Part shown: positions 47,379 to 57,123 of the stretch, in pieces | How positions within the stretch are numbered: the stretch's first letter is position 1 | How the letters are laid out: every line of letters begins with the position of its first letter | Origin: Bibersteinia trehalosi | GTDB lineage: Bacteria > Pseudomonadota > Gammaproteobacteria > Enterobacterales > Pasteurellaceae | Reading direction: 5' to 3' | DNA: 60,081 nucleotides | Assembly (NCBI RefSeq): GCF_004346205.1 | Contig: NZ_SMAM01000010.1 | Coordinates: 1 to 60,081, forward strand | Position numbers and translations under genes: made by a program | The notes under the pieces: model-generated | What the model saw: the letters and a program-made list of their open reading frames with translations, nothing else | What the model was told of the DNA's origin: nothing | Database searches by the model: none

Positions 47379-48083
47379 ATGAAAGACAAACCGATTATAT
47401 CTAATCAACATGGCGCATTAGTGATGGCATTTGTGCCATATCTCTATGCGATTTTTGAAAGCCGGTTTGTCTTAGCACATTTTTGGCTAGGCACAAGCTG
47501 GCTGTTTTTATACCTATTTTCCTATCCATTTTTTGGGATTTTTAGCAAGAAAAATAATGAACGGCAGAAAAAATGGGCAAAAATCTACTTTGCGATCAGC
47601 TTAGTATTTGCTTTCCCGCTGTTGCTAAACGACTTATCCATTTTGCAATTTTCTTTGCCGATTTTACCGCTTGCATTCATTCAAATTCACTATGCGAAGC
47701 AGAAAGACGAACGCAATTTGCTCAATGATATTGCTGGCATTTTAACCTTTGGGGTGATCGGTATGGCAGCCTTTTACCTTGCCACTGCACAATATCATTT
47801 TGCAATACTACTCCACCCTACTCTGTTTTTTATTGCAACGACATTTTATGTAAAAAGTGTCGCACGTGAGAGAAAAAATCCGCTATATACAAAGTTAAGC
47901 TACGCCTCACATCTTATATTAGGGTTGATTTATGCTTTTTATGGCGCATACAATATTGCTTTTGCTTATTTAATCGGGCTTATCCGAGCCATTATTGTGC
48001 CTAAGAAAAAATTGAATATTAAGCAGGTGGGAATATTAGAATTTGCTATCGTGTTGATTTTCTTTATTGCCTTAATTGTATAA
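47379..48083 (+). CDS. YwiC-like membrane protein
   Basis: This 234-residue protein has about eight membrane segments. Its opening ISNQHGALVMAFVPYLYAIFES and later FIQIHYAKQKDERNLLNDIAGI resemble the YwiC-like family, whose function is unknown. It starts 24 bp after the ATPase with AAGGTAATACC upstream, so it may belong to the importer operon. Confidence 0.75.
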   Translation: MKDKPIISNQHGALVMAFVPYLYAIFESRFVLAHFWLGTSWLFLYLFSYPFFGIFSKKNNERQKKWAKIYFAISLVFAFPLLLNDLSILQFSLPILPLAFIQIHYAKQKDERNLLNDIAGILTFGVIGMAAFYLATAQYHFAILLHPTLFFIATTFYVKSVARERKNPLYTKLSYASHLILGLIYAFYGAYNIAFAYLIGLIRAIIVPKKKLNIKQVGILEFAIVLIFFIALIV

Positions 48084-48117
48084 AAAATGGATTAGCCAAC
48101 TGGCTAATCCATTTTTT
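48082..48117. terminator. Bidirectional terminator ywiC-like / ychF
   Basis: AAAAAATGGATTAGCCA pairs perfectly with TGGCTAATCCATTTTTT across a 3-nt loop between convergent genes. It begins within the upstream stop codon. Confidence 0.9.
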
Positions 48118-48119
48118 CT

Positions 48120-49211
48120 TTAAACATTAAAACGGAAGTGCATCACATCGCCATCTTGGACGATGTAATCTTTCCCTTCTAAACGCCATTTGCCTGCTTC
48201 TTTTGCCCCGTTTTCGCCTTTGTATTGAATGAAATCATCATAAGCAATCACTTCGGCGCGGATAAAGCCTTTTTCAAAGTCGGTGTGGATTACGGCTGCC
48301 GCTTTTGGTGCGGTTGCACCCACAGAGACTGTCCACGCACGTACTTCTTTTACCCCTGCGGTGAAATAGGTTTGCAGATTAAGCAACGCATAACCTGCAC
48401 GAATGACACGATTTAAGCCCGGTTCTTCAATGCCTAAATCTTGTAAAAACTCGGTTTTTTCGTCATCGTCTAATTCCGCAATTTCCGCTTCAATCGCGGC
48501 ACATACTGGCACGACGACCGAACCTTCTTTTGCCGCAAATTCACGCACTTGATCCAAATAAGGGTTATTTTCAAAACCGTCTTCGTTTACGTTTGCGATG
48601 TACATGGTTGGTTTTAAGGTCAAGAAGTTATAACCTTTGATCGCGTGCAACTCTTCTTTATCTAACGCCACAGAGCGAATCATTCCGCCATTTTCAAGGG
48701 TTGGCAGAATTTTCTCCATAATAGCCAATTCAAATTTCGCTTCTTTATCGCCGCCTTTCGCACGTTTTTGCAAACGCTGAATGGCACGTTCACAGCTTTC
48801 CAAGTCTGCCAGTGCCAGCTCGGTATTGATCGTTTCAATATCATCAAGCGGAGAAATTTTGCCTGCAACGTGCACAATATCATCATTCTCAAAGCAGCGT
48901 ACAACATGTCCAATTGCATCGGTTTCACGAATGTTGCCTAAGAATTTATTACCTAAGCCTTCGCCTTTACTTGCCCCAGCCACTAAACCTGCAATATCCA
49001 CAAATTCCATAGTGGTTGGCAACACTCGCTCAGGTTTGACAATTTCCGCCAACGCATCTAAACGTGGATCTGGCATTGGTACGACACCTGTATTCGGTTC
49101 AATCGTACAAAATGGATAGTTCGCCGCTTCAATCCCTGCCTTAGTTAACGCATTAAAAAGCGTAGATTTCCCGACATTAGGTAAACCTACGATACCGCAT
49201 TTAAATCCCAT
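48120..49211 (-). CDS. ychF: Redox-regulated ATPase/GTPase YchF
   Basis: YchF (OLA1 family) is an Obg-like ATPase that binds ribosomes. The 363-residue protein has G1 [15 protein letters not shown] (8-22), G3 [17 protein letters not shown], the NVNED that replaces NKxD, and a C-terminal TGS domain (about 278-360) with [12 protein letters not shown]. It follows pth on the same strand across a 138-bp gap holding a palindromic repeat. Confidence 0.96.
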   Translation of the reverse strand: MGFKCGIVGLPNVGKSTLFNALTKAGIEAANYPFCTIEPNTGVVPMPDPRLDALAEIVKPERVLPTTMEFVDIAGLVAGASKGEGLGNKFLGNIRETDAIGHVVRCFENDDIVHVAGKISPLDDIETINTELALADLESCERAIQRLQKRAKGGDKEAKFELAIMEKILPTLENGGMIRSVALDKEELHAIKGYNFLTLKPTMYIANVNEDGFENNPYLDQVREFAAKEGSVVVPVCAAIEAEIAELDDDEKTEFLQDLGIEEPGLNRVIRAGYALLNLQTYFTAGVKEVRAWTVSVGATAPKAAAVIHTDFEKGFIRAEVIAYDDFIQYKGENGAKEAGKWRLEGKDYIVQDGDVMHFRFNV

Positions 49212-49267
49212 ATAATGTTCCTTTTATTAAAAATCTTTGCAAAAAATTTATCAAAATTCACCGCTTA

Positions 49268-49339
49268 TAGGGGCGTACTGCGTACGCCCTAATTGCCCGA
49301 TGATATGTTTTAGGGCGGACACATCGGTCCGCCCCTACA
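49268..49339. repeat. TAGGGGCG-type paired palindrome element, copy 2
   Basis: The 72-bp unit begins TAGGGGCGTACTGCGTACGC and ends CGGTCCGCCCCTACA, with an inner GGGCGGAC/GTCCGCCC hairpin. It has the same plan and length as the queD-queE copy. Confidence 0.75.
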
Positions 49340-49349
49340 ATAATAGGTG

Positions 49350-49934
49350 CTACGCCTTAAACGCATTTAAGCGATTTGTCGCTTTCACCATGCCATCTTT
49401 AAATAGAATGTCCACACAGCGTGCGGCTTCGTCAATCACGCTATCTAGTAGGCGTTGATCTTCGGGGGATGGCTTGCCCAAGACATACCCCGAAACTAGA
49501 TCTTTTGAACCAGGGTGTCCGATGCCAATACGCACACGATAAAAGGTATTTTTATTGCCTAAACACGCCACAATATCTTTCAAGCCGTTGTGCCCACCGT
49601 GTCCGCCACCTTGTTTGATTTTCACTGCCCCAGCAGGTAAATCGAGTTCATCGTGTGCCACTAAAATTTCTTCAGGTTGAATACGGAAAAAGTTTGCCAA
49701 TGCCCCAACCGCTTTACCGCTTAAATTCATAAAAGTCGTTGGCACAAGCAAACGCACCTCGCCCTGTGGCGTGCTAATTTTGGCTGTTTTGCCAAAGTAT
49801 TTTGGCTCTTCTTTAAGGCTGACGTTATACATTCGGGCGATTTCATTAATCAGCCATTCGCCCGCATTGTGGCGAGTGCCTTCATATTTCGCACCGGGAT
49901 TCCCCAGCCCAACAATTAACTTAATTTGCGACAT
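49350..49934 (-). CDS. pth: Peptidyl-tRNA hydrolase
   Basis: Pth recycles peptidyl-tRNA that drops off ribosomes. The 194-residue protein has [21 protein letters not shown] (5-25; catalytic His in TRHNAG), [22 protein letters not shown] and [14 protein letters not shown] chose MSQIKLIVG at 49934, preceded by AAGGA. It is upstream of ychF, a conserved pairing. Confidence 0.96.
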   Translation of the reverse strand: MSQIKLIVGLGNPGAKYEGTRHNAGEWLINEIARMYNVSLKEEPKYFGKTAKISTPQGEVRLLVPTTFMNLSGKAVGALANFFRIQPEEILVAHDELDLPAGAVKIKQGGGHGGHNGLKDIVACLGNKNTFYRVRIGIGHPGSKDLVSGYVLGKPSPEDQRLLDSVIDEAARCVDILFKDGMVKATNRLNAFKA

Positions 49935-49998
49935 TGAGATGTCCTTGAACAAAAGCTGATATTGTAGAGAATTTAGCAGTTTTTCTCAAGAAGAAGCC

Positions 49999-50921
49999 TT
50001 ACAACTTCACGCCTGCACGTTCTAAACTCTGGCGAATTAAGCCCCTTCGCTCTTTCATGTATTCTATGATTTTAGTCCGATTTTCGCCTAAAACTGGCGT
50101 GCTAAATTGAATAGCCTTGGTAAGCAAATTAAGCGCATCAAGATATTGAGGAATCGTTAGCATAACTGAGCTGCCATTAAAAATACTGGTTAAAAGCTGA
50201 ATTTCCTGTGCTGTTAATGTGGGATAAAGTACTCTGAAATAACGGCTTAAGCTCTGCTGAACAGATTTTTTCACTTTTTCTAACTTATGGCTTTCTTGGT
50301 TATCGTGCAAACGATATTTCACCAATGGTTCAGGCAAATTCGCGAAGCGTTTACCACATATTGCCAAATGTACCCACATACCATAATCACAAGCTGTTTC
50401 AGTGGTATTATAACGCCAATTTAATGGTTTAATCGTGGCATGTCGCCACATTGCTGTTGGGTTAAAGATATTGACTCTCGCTAAAACTAAGTTTGCCTTA
50501 ATATCTGAATCTGTTAATGGTGCATCCGTTTTATCTAAACCAATCCCTGATTGATCTATTGTTAGCATGTTTGCCCCAACTACATCAATATCTGGGTGTT
50601 CATCTAAATAACGAACTTGTGCTTCAAAGCGATATGCCAAGCAAATATCATCCTTGCTACATACTTCACCTGCATATAATTAAGTAAATTAAAAGCAAGT
50701 TGGGTTGCTATAGGATCACCGCTATTTTTCTCTAAATGGTACACCCGCAAACGCTGATCTTGTTGTGCAAAGGCTTCTAAAATTTCACCACTGCGATCGG
50801 TAGAGGCATCATTAATCGCAAGAATACAAAAATCTGTCAGACTTTGAGCTAACAAGGACTGTAAACATTCCGCTAAATATGCTTCGGCATTGTAAACAGG
50901 TAGAATCACAGCTAATTTCAC
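49999..50921 (-). pseudogene. Family 2 glycosyltransferase broken by a frameshift
   Basis: Two overlapping reading frames form one GT-A glycosyltransferase. Frame 1 (50604-50921) starts MKLAVILPVYNAEAYLAECL and runs through INDASTDRSGEI to LNYMQVKYVAR. Frame 2 (open from 50640 and upstream) continues DDICLAYRFEAQVRYLDEHPDIDVVGANML. The break falls near 50650, in AGGATGATATT, where family members have the metal-binding YVARMDADDI. Adding one or four bases (for example restoring a tandem GATG) would rejoin them. The intact protein would be about 306 residues. It may be phase-variable, inactive or a sequencing error. It lies between srmB and pth. Confidence 0.85.
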
Positions 50922-50940
50922 TTATTTCTCCCAAATGAAT

Positions 50941-50967
50941 AAACCAGTATTAATCAAATACTGGTTT
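50941..50967 (-). terminator. Terminator after srmB
   Basis: AAACCAGTATT pairs perfectly with AATACTGGTTT across a 5-nt loop, 10 bp after the srmB stop. The T run on the minus strand is weak. Confidence 0.7.
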
Positions 50968-50977
50968 ACTTACGATA

Positions 50978-52300
50978 TTAAGCCAATTTTTCCGAGCTTG
51001 GTTTTCTACGTTTACCGATATTTTTAGTATCTTTATGCCGAGCTTTCACTTTTTTCTTATCAAGTGCTTTTTTCTCTTCTTTTTTCTTTTTCACCCGCGC
51101 TTTTTCTTTTTTGCTCACGGTCGGAATTTCACCATCTTTTGGTGCTTTGGTGCGTGGTTCAAGCCCTTCAATAGTGCGTGGTTTTAATGGCTCTTCGGTA
51201 TAACGTTTAATTTTACCAAGCAATTTATAATCGTGGGCTTCCACTAAACTGACCGCCGAGCCTTTTTTGCCCGCTCGTGCGGTACGCCCAATGCGGTGTA
51301 GATAGGTATCCGCACTGTATGGCAAATCAAAATTGATGACAAAATCCACATCATCAATATCAATACCACGAGCTGCAACATCGGTTGCCACTAGCACATT
51401 CACGACACCCGATTTTAACCGCTCAATCGCCTGATTACGTTGTGTTTGAGCCATTTCTCCCTCTAAATAGGTAGAACGAATACCACGTTTACGCAATGTT
51501 TCGCTCAACTCTCGTACGGTTTCACGTTTACGCACAAACACCACCGCTTTTTCAATCTCAAAATTGCTGACTAAACGAGCCAGTAACTTGGTTTTATGTT
51601 CAAGGTTATCTGCGTGATAATACCATTGATTGATTTTTTTACGTTCACGACGGCTTGGTTCTGCATCAATTTGCACGGGATTTTCTAAAATACGCTCGGC
51701 AAAATCGGTGAGTAATTCGCCTTCAAGAGTCGCTGAAAATAACCAAGTATGTTTACGCCAACGCGTTTCAGCGGCAATGGTTTCGGCATCTTGCCCATAG
51801 CCCATTTGCAACATTCGGTCTGCTTCATCAAAAATCAGTACTTCTACTGAACGGCAGTCAAAATTTTCTTCTTTAATGTATTGCAATAATCTACCTGGGG
51901 TTGCGACTACCAGATCTTGATTAGTATTAAAGACTTCACCGTGATTTTGATAGGCAACGCCACCTGTAATGGTTGCAATACTCAAATTGGTGAATTTGGC
52001 GAGTTCTTCTGCTTGCTCTGCCACTTGCATCGCCAGCTCACGAGTGGGCGTTAAAACCAAAATGCGTGGCGGGCCTGGTTTGCGGCGAGGGAAATCCAAT
52101 AGGTGTTGCAATGCCGGCAATAAAAACGCAGCGGTTTTGCCTGTACCTGTTGGGGCTGAGCCCAAAATATCGGTACCATCTAAGGCATTTGGGATCACAT
52201 CAGCTTGAATGGCAGTGGGGCGTTTATAGCCTTTTTCTTTAATTGCTCTGAGCAATTCGGGAGAAAGATCTAATTCTTCAAAAATTAAAATTGGGTTCAT
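50978..52300 (-). CDS. srmB: DEAD-box RNA helicase SrmB
   Basis: SrmB assists early 50S ribosome assembly. The 440-residue protein has a Q motif (KRPTAIQADVIP), Walker A SAPTGTGKT (about 48-56), PTRELAMQ, DEAD (about 158-161), SAT and HRIGRTARAGKKG, followed by a lysine-rich tail typical of SrmB. It is on the minus strand, followed by a terminator. Confidence 0.94.
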   Translation of the reverse strand: MNPILIFEELDLSPELLRAIKEKGYKRPTAIQADVIPNALDGTDILGSAPTGTGKTAAFLLPALQHLLDFPRRKPGPPRILVLTPTRELAMQVAEQAEELAKFTNLSIATITGGVAYQNHGEVFNTNQDLVVATPGRLLQYIKEENFDCRSVEVLIFDEADRMLQMGYGQDAETIAAETRWRKHTWLFSATLEGELLTDFAERILENPVQIDAEPSRRERKKINQWYYHADNLEHKTKLLARLVSNFEIEKAVVFVRKRETVRELSETLRKRGIRSTYLEGEMAQTQRNQAIERLKSGVVNVLVATDVAARGIDIDDVDFVINFDLPYSADTYLHRIGRTARAGKKGSAVSLVEAHDYKLLGKIKRYTEEPLKPRTIEGLEPRTKAPKDGEIPTVSKKEKARVKKKKEEKKALDKKKVKARHKDTKNIGKRRKPSSEKLA

Positions 52301-52323
52301 AAAGTTATTTTTCCTAAAAAATC

Positions 52324-52350
52324 TAGGGGCGTATGCGATACGCCCCTACG
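52324..52350. repeat. Palindromic repeat TAGGGGCGTAT / ATACGCCCCTA
   Basis: TAGGGGCGTATGCGATACGC followed by CCCTACG is a near-perfect palindrome in the rimI-srmB gap, with the same outer arms as the TAGGGGCG family. Confidence 0.75.
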
Positions 52351-52355
52351 TTCAA

Positions 52356-52790
52356 TTACAGATACAGAGCCATTACCACGGCATTTTCACGCCCACCATC
52401 AGGCGTTGGATAGTAATTTTTGCGAATATCCACTTCATTAAAGCCAAGAGAATCATAAAGTTGGCGGGCTGGATTGCTTTCTCGCACCTCCAACCATAGC
52501 GTTGCCACGCCTTTGTCTTTTAATTGCAAAATAAGCTCAGAAAGCAGCCGCTTGCCATAGCCTTTTCCCTGATAATTAGGATCTATTGCAATATTAAATA
52601 AGGTTGCTTCATCTAAAATAATTTGGCTAATCGCAAAGCCGATAATTTCGTTATGTTCGCTCAATTTTAAATTGAGATATTTATCACCTTGGCTATTTAA
52701 CAAAGTACCTTTTGTCCATGGCACTAGGTGAGCCGCCTGCTCAATTGCAAACAGGCGCTCTAAATCACAGGGTTGAAAAGGTTCAATCAT
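52356..52790 (-). CDS. rimI: Ribosomal protein S18 alanine N-acetyltransferase RimI
   Basis: RimI acetylates the N-terminus of S18. The 144-residue GNAT protein has the acetyl-CoA loop NIAIDPNYQGKGYGKRLLSEL (about 66-86) and the RimI-type C-terminus WLEVRESNPARQLYDSLGFNEVDIRKNYY. It normally follows holD directly. Here a 267-bp MITE sits in between. Confidence 0.93.
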   Translation of the reverse strand: MIEPFQPCDLERLFAIEQAAHLVPWTKGTLLNSQGDKYLNLKLSEHNEIIGFAISQIILDEATLFNIAIDPNYQGKGYGKRLLSELILQLKDKGVATLWLEVRESNPARQLYDSLGFNEVDIRKNYYPTPDGGRENAVVMALYL

Positions 52791-52857
52791 TCAATCACTC
52801 TTGGGTTAAGCGGGAAAATCTAAAATTGCTTTCAAGTGAGTCAATTTCGTAAGCAAG

Positions 52858-53124
52858 TAGGGCGTGTTGATGTTTCAAATGGAGTCGCGGCTTCAGCAGA
52901 TTTTTGCCGTAACAAGGCAAAAAATGTGAAGTCTAGTGGGCTAAACAAACATTTTTTAACGCAGTGACGGAAAAAATCCGCCAAGGCCCACAGGGTTGTA
53001 CTTAAAAATAACACTCTCAGCGTCAGAAAATTTGTAAAGGGGACACCATTCACTACATTTTCTTCCTTGATTGTGTCATTTTTACGCGACAACGCTACTT
53101 CATTTGAAACATCAACACGCCCTA
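52858..53124. mobile_element. 267-bp MITE with perfect 24-bp terminal inverted repeats
   Basis: The left end TAGGGCGTGTTGATGTTTCA (then AATG, 52858-52881) is the exact reverse complement of the right end 53101-53124. Both ends abut TA, consistent with a TA target duplication. No transposase fits inside. An open frame across it is an accident. It separates holD from rimI. The non-element parts of the 454-bp gap (52791-52857, 53125-53244) hold no gene, though AAGCAAG/CTTGCTT inverted matches flank the unit at 52850-52857 and 53206-53214. Confidence 0.85.
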
Positions 53125-53244
53125 GTATGATCGCAAAATAAATCAGACCATTCAAGCAAAGAGTCATATTTAACTGCCCACTTTGTAGTACATAGGCAGG
53201 TATTTCCTTGCTTACCAATTCCATCATAATGGAGTTTGGTCAGT

Positions 53245-53667
53245 TCAAACCTCTACATCCTCTATATCTGGAAAGTGTTGCAACATTTGTTGCCATAATT
53301 GACGTTTAGTTTGAGCTTGGCTAAGCATCTGCCAACTCGAATGTCGCCAAGCAGTTGAATTTGCAAATTTTTTGACAAATTCATCCGCTTGCTCTTGAGG
53401 TGAGATTAACCAAATAAGAGGTGAGTGGGAAATAGTCAAACGTAAAGCTTGCTCTAAACTTAACCACTGATACTCATTGTTATTCAAATTCAGGGCAAGC
53501 AAAATATCTGAAAATAATTGGCTTTGGCGGTAATCTTCATCACACACTACCACAAGCTTAATCTGTTGCTCTAAACGAATTTGTGCATCGCCTTTTAAGA
53601 CTTGTGGCTTGCGCAATACCCATTGAGGAATTTGCATTTGATGTAAGAGTAAATCTCGGCGGTTCAT
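53245..53667 (-). CDS. holD: DNA polymerase III psi subunit HolD
   Basis: HolD bridges the chi subunit and the clamp-loader. The 140-residue product has the conserved N-terminus MNRRDLLLHQMQIPQWVLRKP that contacts the clamp loader, then a Rossmann-like domain (IKLVVVCDEDY, WLISPQEQAD). It is divergent from rsmC, as in E. coli and Haemophilus. Its downstream partner rimI is displaced by the MITE. Confidence 0.9.
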   Translation of the reverse strand: MNRRDLLLHQMQIPQWVLRKPQVLKGDAQIRLEQQIKLVVVCDEDYRQSQLFSDILLALNLNNNEYQWLSLEQALRLTISHSPLIWLISPQEQADEFVKKFANSTAWRHSSWQMLSQAQTKRQLWQQMLQHFPDIEDVEV

Positions 53668-53889
53668 TAGTAGTTATTTATCGTTATATCAACAAGTGCA
53701 AGCTTTAATGAAAAATAGGTGTGAGATAGTAGCAAAATTCGCTAAAATGCGGAAACGTTTTGTTATCGTCTATTAACACAAAAGTGAGAGGTGACGTAGC
53801 CAGTGTTTATCTTTACTCTTTTCAAAAGAGGCAAGCGCTGTCAAATCTCCAATCTCAAACAAACTCTTATTATATCAATCGAGAAAATA

Positions 53890-54876
53890 ATGTTATCCCT
53901 AGAAAGTGAAGTATTAGAGCGCCATCTAGCGCTCTTTAAAAACAAATCGGTCTTGCTCTTTGGTGGCGTATATGATGATTTTGCCTCGCAGCTCAAACAC
54001 ACCCTAAACGTATCTGTATTTAGTAGCTACTTTGATTTTACCCGTTCTCGCGCCAATGTACATTTTGGCTTGGACTGCGAAATATCCGCAGATTTAGCCG
54101 TTTTTTATTGGACAAAAAACAAACAAGAATGCCAATATCAATTATTGCAATGGCTTTCTCGCACTGCTGTTGGGCAAGAGATGTTAATTGTCGGTGAAAA
54201 TCGTGCTGGTGTACGTTCAGTCGAAAAAATGCTTGAGCCATTTGGCGAGATTGCCAAAATTGATTCAGCTCGTCGTTGTGGGCTATACCATTTTAAATTG
54301 GAAAACGTACCTACTTTTGATTGCAAAAAATTCTGGAAATCTTACCGCTTACAGGATTTAACCGTGTTTGCACTGCCTGCAGTGTTTAGCTCAGCGGAGT
54401 TGGATGGCGGCACAAAATTATTGCTTTCTACTTTTCATAAAGCAGATGGTTTAAAAGGCAAAGTACTCGATCTTGGCTGTGGTGCAGGTGTGATAGGGGC
54501 AAGCCTCAAACAGCAATTTCCCAAAATCAAGCTCACCATGAGCGATATTCACGCAATGGCATTAACGTCTTCACTACGTACATTAAACGAAAATAGTCTA
54601 GCCGGCGAAGTATTAGCCAGCGATGTTTTTTCACATATTGAAGAACGTTTTGATCTTATCGTTTCTAACCCGCCATTCCACGACGGCATTGATACAGCCT
54701 ATCAAGCGGTGGAAAATCTGATCAAAAATGCAAAATCACACTTAAATAAAGGTGGAGAATTACGCATTGTTGCCAATGCATTTTTACCTTATCCCGATTT
54801 GCTCGAACAGGCATTCGGCAAATTTGAAGTATTAGCCAAAACAGGTAAATTTAAAGTCTATTCAGTAAAAGCTTAA
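53890..54876 (+). CDS. rsmC: 16S rRNA m2G1207 methyltransferase RsmC
   Basis: RsmC methylates G1207 of 16S rRNA. The 328-residue protein has a degenerate N-terminal methyltransferase domain. The active one follows, with SAM motif I VLDLGCGAGVIGASL (about 191-205) and the catalytic SNPPFHDG (about 255-262). I chose MLSLESEVLERHLALF at 53890. The upstream extension is not family-like. The 222-bp gap to holD holds no further gene. Confidence 0.95.
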   Translation: MLSLESEVLERHLALFKNKSVLLFGGVYDDFASQLKHTLNVSVFSSYFDFTRSRANVHFGLDCEISADLAVFYWTKNKQECQYQLLQWLSRTAVGQEMLIVGENRAGVRSVEKMLEPFGEIAKIDSARRCGLYHFKLENVPTFDCKKFWKSYRLQDLTVFALPAVFSSAELDGGTKLLLSTFHKADGLKGKVLDLGCGAGVIGASLKQQFPKIKLTMSDIHAMALTSSLRTLNENSLAGEVLASDVFSHIEERFDLIVSNPPFHDGIDTAYQAVENLIKNAKSHLNKGGELRIVANAFLPYPDLLEQAFGKFEVLAKTGKFKVYSVKA

Positions 54877-54880
54877 AACA

Positions 54881-54906
54881 AAAAACGGTGCATTCGCACC
54901 GTTTTT
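54881..54906. terminator. Bidirectional terminator rsmC / grxD
   Basis: AAAAACGGTGC-ATTC-GCACCGTTTTT between convergent genes. Confidence 0.92.
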
Positions 54907-54916
54907 TATTGCATGA

Positions 54917-55243
54917 TTATGCAGGATGACGTTCTGCTACTTCTTTTAGCAACGCCTGTAATTCACCTTTCTGTGCCATTTCTAACACGATATCACAACC
55001 ACCAATTAATTCGCCTTCCACCCATAATTGTGGGAATGTTGGCCAGTTTGCGAATTTTGGTAATTCTGCACGAATATCAGGGTTAGTTAAAATATCCACA
55101 TAGCCGAAAGGCACTTGGCAGTTAATTACCGCTTCCACTGCACGAGCAGAGAATCCGCAAGATGGGAATTTTGGCGAACCTTTCATATAAAGCAGAATTG
55201 GATTTTCGCTAATTTGTTTTTTGATTTTGTCGATAGTTTCCAT
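54917..55243 (-). CDS. grxD: Monothiol glutaredoxin GrxD
   Basis: GrxD carries Fe-S clusters bound by its single cysteine and glutathione. The 108-residue protein has KGSPKFPSCGFSARAV with the CGFS site (about 29-32), WPTFPQLWV and GGCDIVLEM. It is a stand-alone gene between rsmC and ettA. Confidence 0.96.
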   Translation of the reverse strand: METIDKIKKQISENPILLYMKGSPKFPSCGFSARAVEAVINCQVPFGYVDILTNPDIRAELPKFANWPTFPQLWVEGELIGGCDIVLEMAQKGELQALLKEVAERHPA

Positions 55244-55263
55244 TTTGTTTCCTTATTGAGATG

Positions 55264-55284
55264 TGGGCGTATGCTATACGCCCA
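55264..55284. repeat. Palindromic repeat TGGGCGTATGCTATACGCCCA
   Basis: A near-perfect palindrome in the ettA-grxD gap, with the inner arm (GGGCGTAT/ATACGCCC) of the 52324 copy. Confidence 0.7.
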
Positions 55285-55293
55285 AAAGATAAT

Positions 55294-56964
55294 TTACTTC
55301 GCAATACGTTTATATTTCATACGATGAGGTTGAGTGGCTTCTGCACCAAAGGTTTTCTTTTTCCACTCTTCGTAGTCGGAGAAGTTACCTTCGTAGAACG
55401 TGACTTTGCCTTCATCGCCGTAATCTAAAATATGGGTAGCGATACGGTCTAAGAACCAGCGGTCGTGCGAGATCACCATTGCACAACCAGGGAACTCTAA
55501 AATCGCATTTTCCAATGCACGCAAGGTTTCCACGTCTAAATCATTGGTCGGTTCGTCCAATAACAGCACATTACCACCACGTTGTAAAAGTTTCGCTAAG
55601 TGTAAACGACCACGTTCACCACCAGACAATTCCCCTACTCGTTTTTGCTGATCTACACCTTTAAAATTGAAACGCCCTACATAAGCACGGCTTGGGATCT
55701 CAAAGTTACCAATCGCCAACATATCTTGCCCATTAGACACTTCTTCCCACACGGTTTTCTTATCGTCCATAGCATCACGGAACTGATCCACAGACGCAAG
55801 CACTACCGTTTCTCCCATCGTGATTGAACCGCTATCTGGCTGTTCTTGTCCAGAAAGCATACGGAAGAGCGTAGATTTACCTGCACCATTCGCCCCGATA
55901 ATCCCGACAATTGCACCTTTTGGAATACTGAACGAGAGATTATCAATTAATGTGCGATCACCGTAAGATTTAGTCAGATTTTGCACTTCAATCACTTTAT
56001 CCCCTAAGCGTGGACCTGGTGGAATAAAGAGTTCGTTGGTTTCGTTACGTTTTTGGTATTCGCCACTGTTAAGCTCTTCAAAACGTGCCATACGCGCTTT
56101 ACTTTTCGCTTGGCGACCTTTTGGATTTTGACGTACCCATTCCAACTCTTTCTCAATCGATTTTTGGCGAGCTGATTCTGCGGCTTGCTCTTGAGCAAGA
56201 CGTTTTTCTTTCTGCTCTAACCAAGAAGAGTAGTTGCCTTCCCAAGGAATACCTTCACCACGGTCAAGTTCCAAGATCCAGCCGGCAACGTTGTCTAAGA
56301 AGTAACGGTCGTGGGTAATTGCCACTACAGTGCCTTCGTAGTCGTGGAGGAAACGCTCCAACCACGCCACGGATTCCGCATCTAAGTGGTTGGTTGGTTC
56401 GTCTAACAATAACATATCCGGTTTTTCCAGCAACAGACGGCAAAGTGCCACTCGGCGACGTTCGCCCCCTGATAAATGTTCAATTTTCGCATCCCAATCT
56501 GGTAAACGCAGTGCATCTGCTGCACGCTCTAATTGGTTTTGTAGATTATGCCCATCATGCGCTTGAATAATCGCTTCTAATTCAGCTTGTTTTGAGGCGA
56601 GTTTATCAAAATCCGCATCCGGATCTGCATAAAGTGCATAAACTTCATCTAACTGGGTTAAGGCGTTTTTTACTTCTGCCACGGCTTCTTCCACCGCTTC
56701 ACGCACGGTTTGTTGCGGTTCTAATTTCGGCTCTTGTGGCAAATAGCCAATTTTAATCCCTGGTTGTGGGCGAGCTTCACCTTCAAACTCTTTATCCACA
56801 CCCGCCATAATGCGGAGCAAAGTAGATTTACCCGCACCATTTAAGCCTAGTACCCCGATTTTTGCACCAGGGAAAAAGCTCAGGGAAATATCTTTAAGAA
56901 TATGACGCTTCGGTGGCACAACTTTGCCGACACGGTGCATCGTATATACAAATTGAGTGGACAT
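55294..56964 (-). CDS. ettA: Energy-dependent translational throttle protein EttA
   Basis: EttA is an ABC-F ATPase that binds the ribosomal E site and gates early elongation by energy status. The 556-residue protein (E. coli 555) has two ABC domains: GLNGAGKST with LSGGERRRVALCRLL and LLLDEPTNHLD, then GANGAGKSTLFR with LSGGERGRLHLAKLL and LLLDEPTNDLD. The start MSTQFVYTMHRVGK at 56964 has GAAGGA upstream and equals the family start. Confidence 0.97.
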   Translation of the reverse strand: MSTQFVYTMHRVGKVVPPKRHILKDISLSFFPGAKIGVLGLNGAGKSTLLRIMAGVDKEFEGEARPQPGIKIGYLPQEPKLEPQQTVREAVEEAVAEVKNALTQLDEVYALYADPDADFDKLASKQAELEAIIQAHDGHNLQNQLERAADALRLPDWDAKIEHLSGGERRRVALCRLLLEKPDMLLLDEPTNHLDAESVAWLERFLHDYEGTVVAITHDRYFLDNVAGWILELDRGEGIPWEGNYSSWLEQKEKRLAQEQAAESARQKSIEKELEWVRQNPKGRQAKSKARMARFEELNSGEYQKRNETNELFIPPGPRLGDKVIEVQNLTKSYGDRTLIDNLSFSIPKGAIVGIIGANGAGKSTLFRMLSGQEQPDSGSITMGETVVLASVDQFRDAMDDKKTVWEEVSNGQDMLAIGNFEIPSRAYVGRFNFKGVDQQKRVGELSGGERGRLHLAKLLQRGGNVLLLDEPTNDLDVETLRALENAILEFPGCAMVISHDRWFLDRIATHILDYGDEGKVTFYEGNFSDYEEWKKKTFGAEATQPHRMKYKRIAK

Positions 56965-57060
56965 TATCATTCCTTCTTCATAAAAAATTGAGTCTATTCT
57001 ACTTGAATTCGCACTAGAAATATAGGGCAAACAAGCGCCACGTTTTCAACAAAAAAATGC

Positions 57061-57091
57061 AAAACCCTATGCAGAGACTACATAGGGTTTT
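57061..57091 (-). terminator. Terminator after the autotransporter gene
   Basis: AAAACCCTATG pairs perfectly with CATAGGGTTTT across a 9-nt loop, followed on the minus strand by GCATTTTTTTG. Confidence 0.88.
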
Positions 57092-57123
57092 AGTTCAAAA
57101 TTTGCGATTACGCTTAAGTTAGA

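Noticed and set aside
52841-53227. 128-codon open frame between rimI and holD
   Set aside because: It runs across the MITE and both terminal repeats, has no ribosome-binding site or known family, and is explained by the element.
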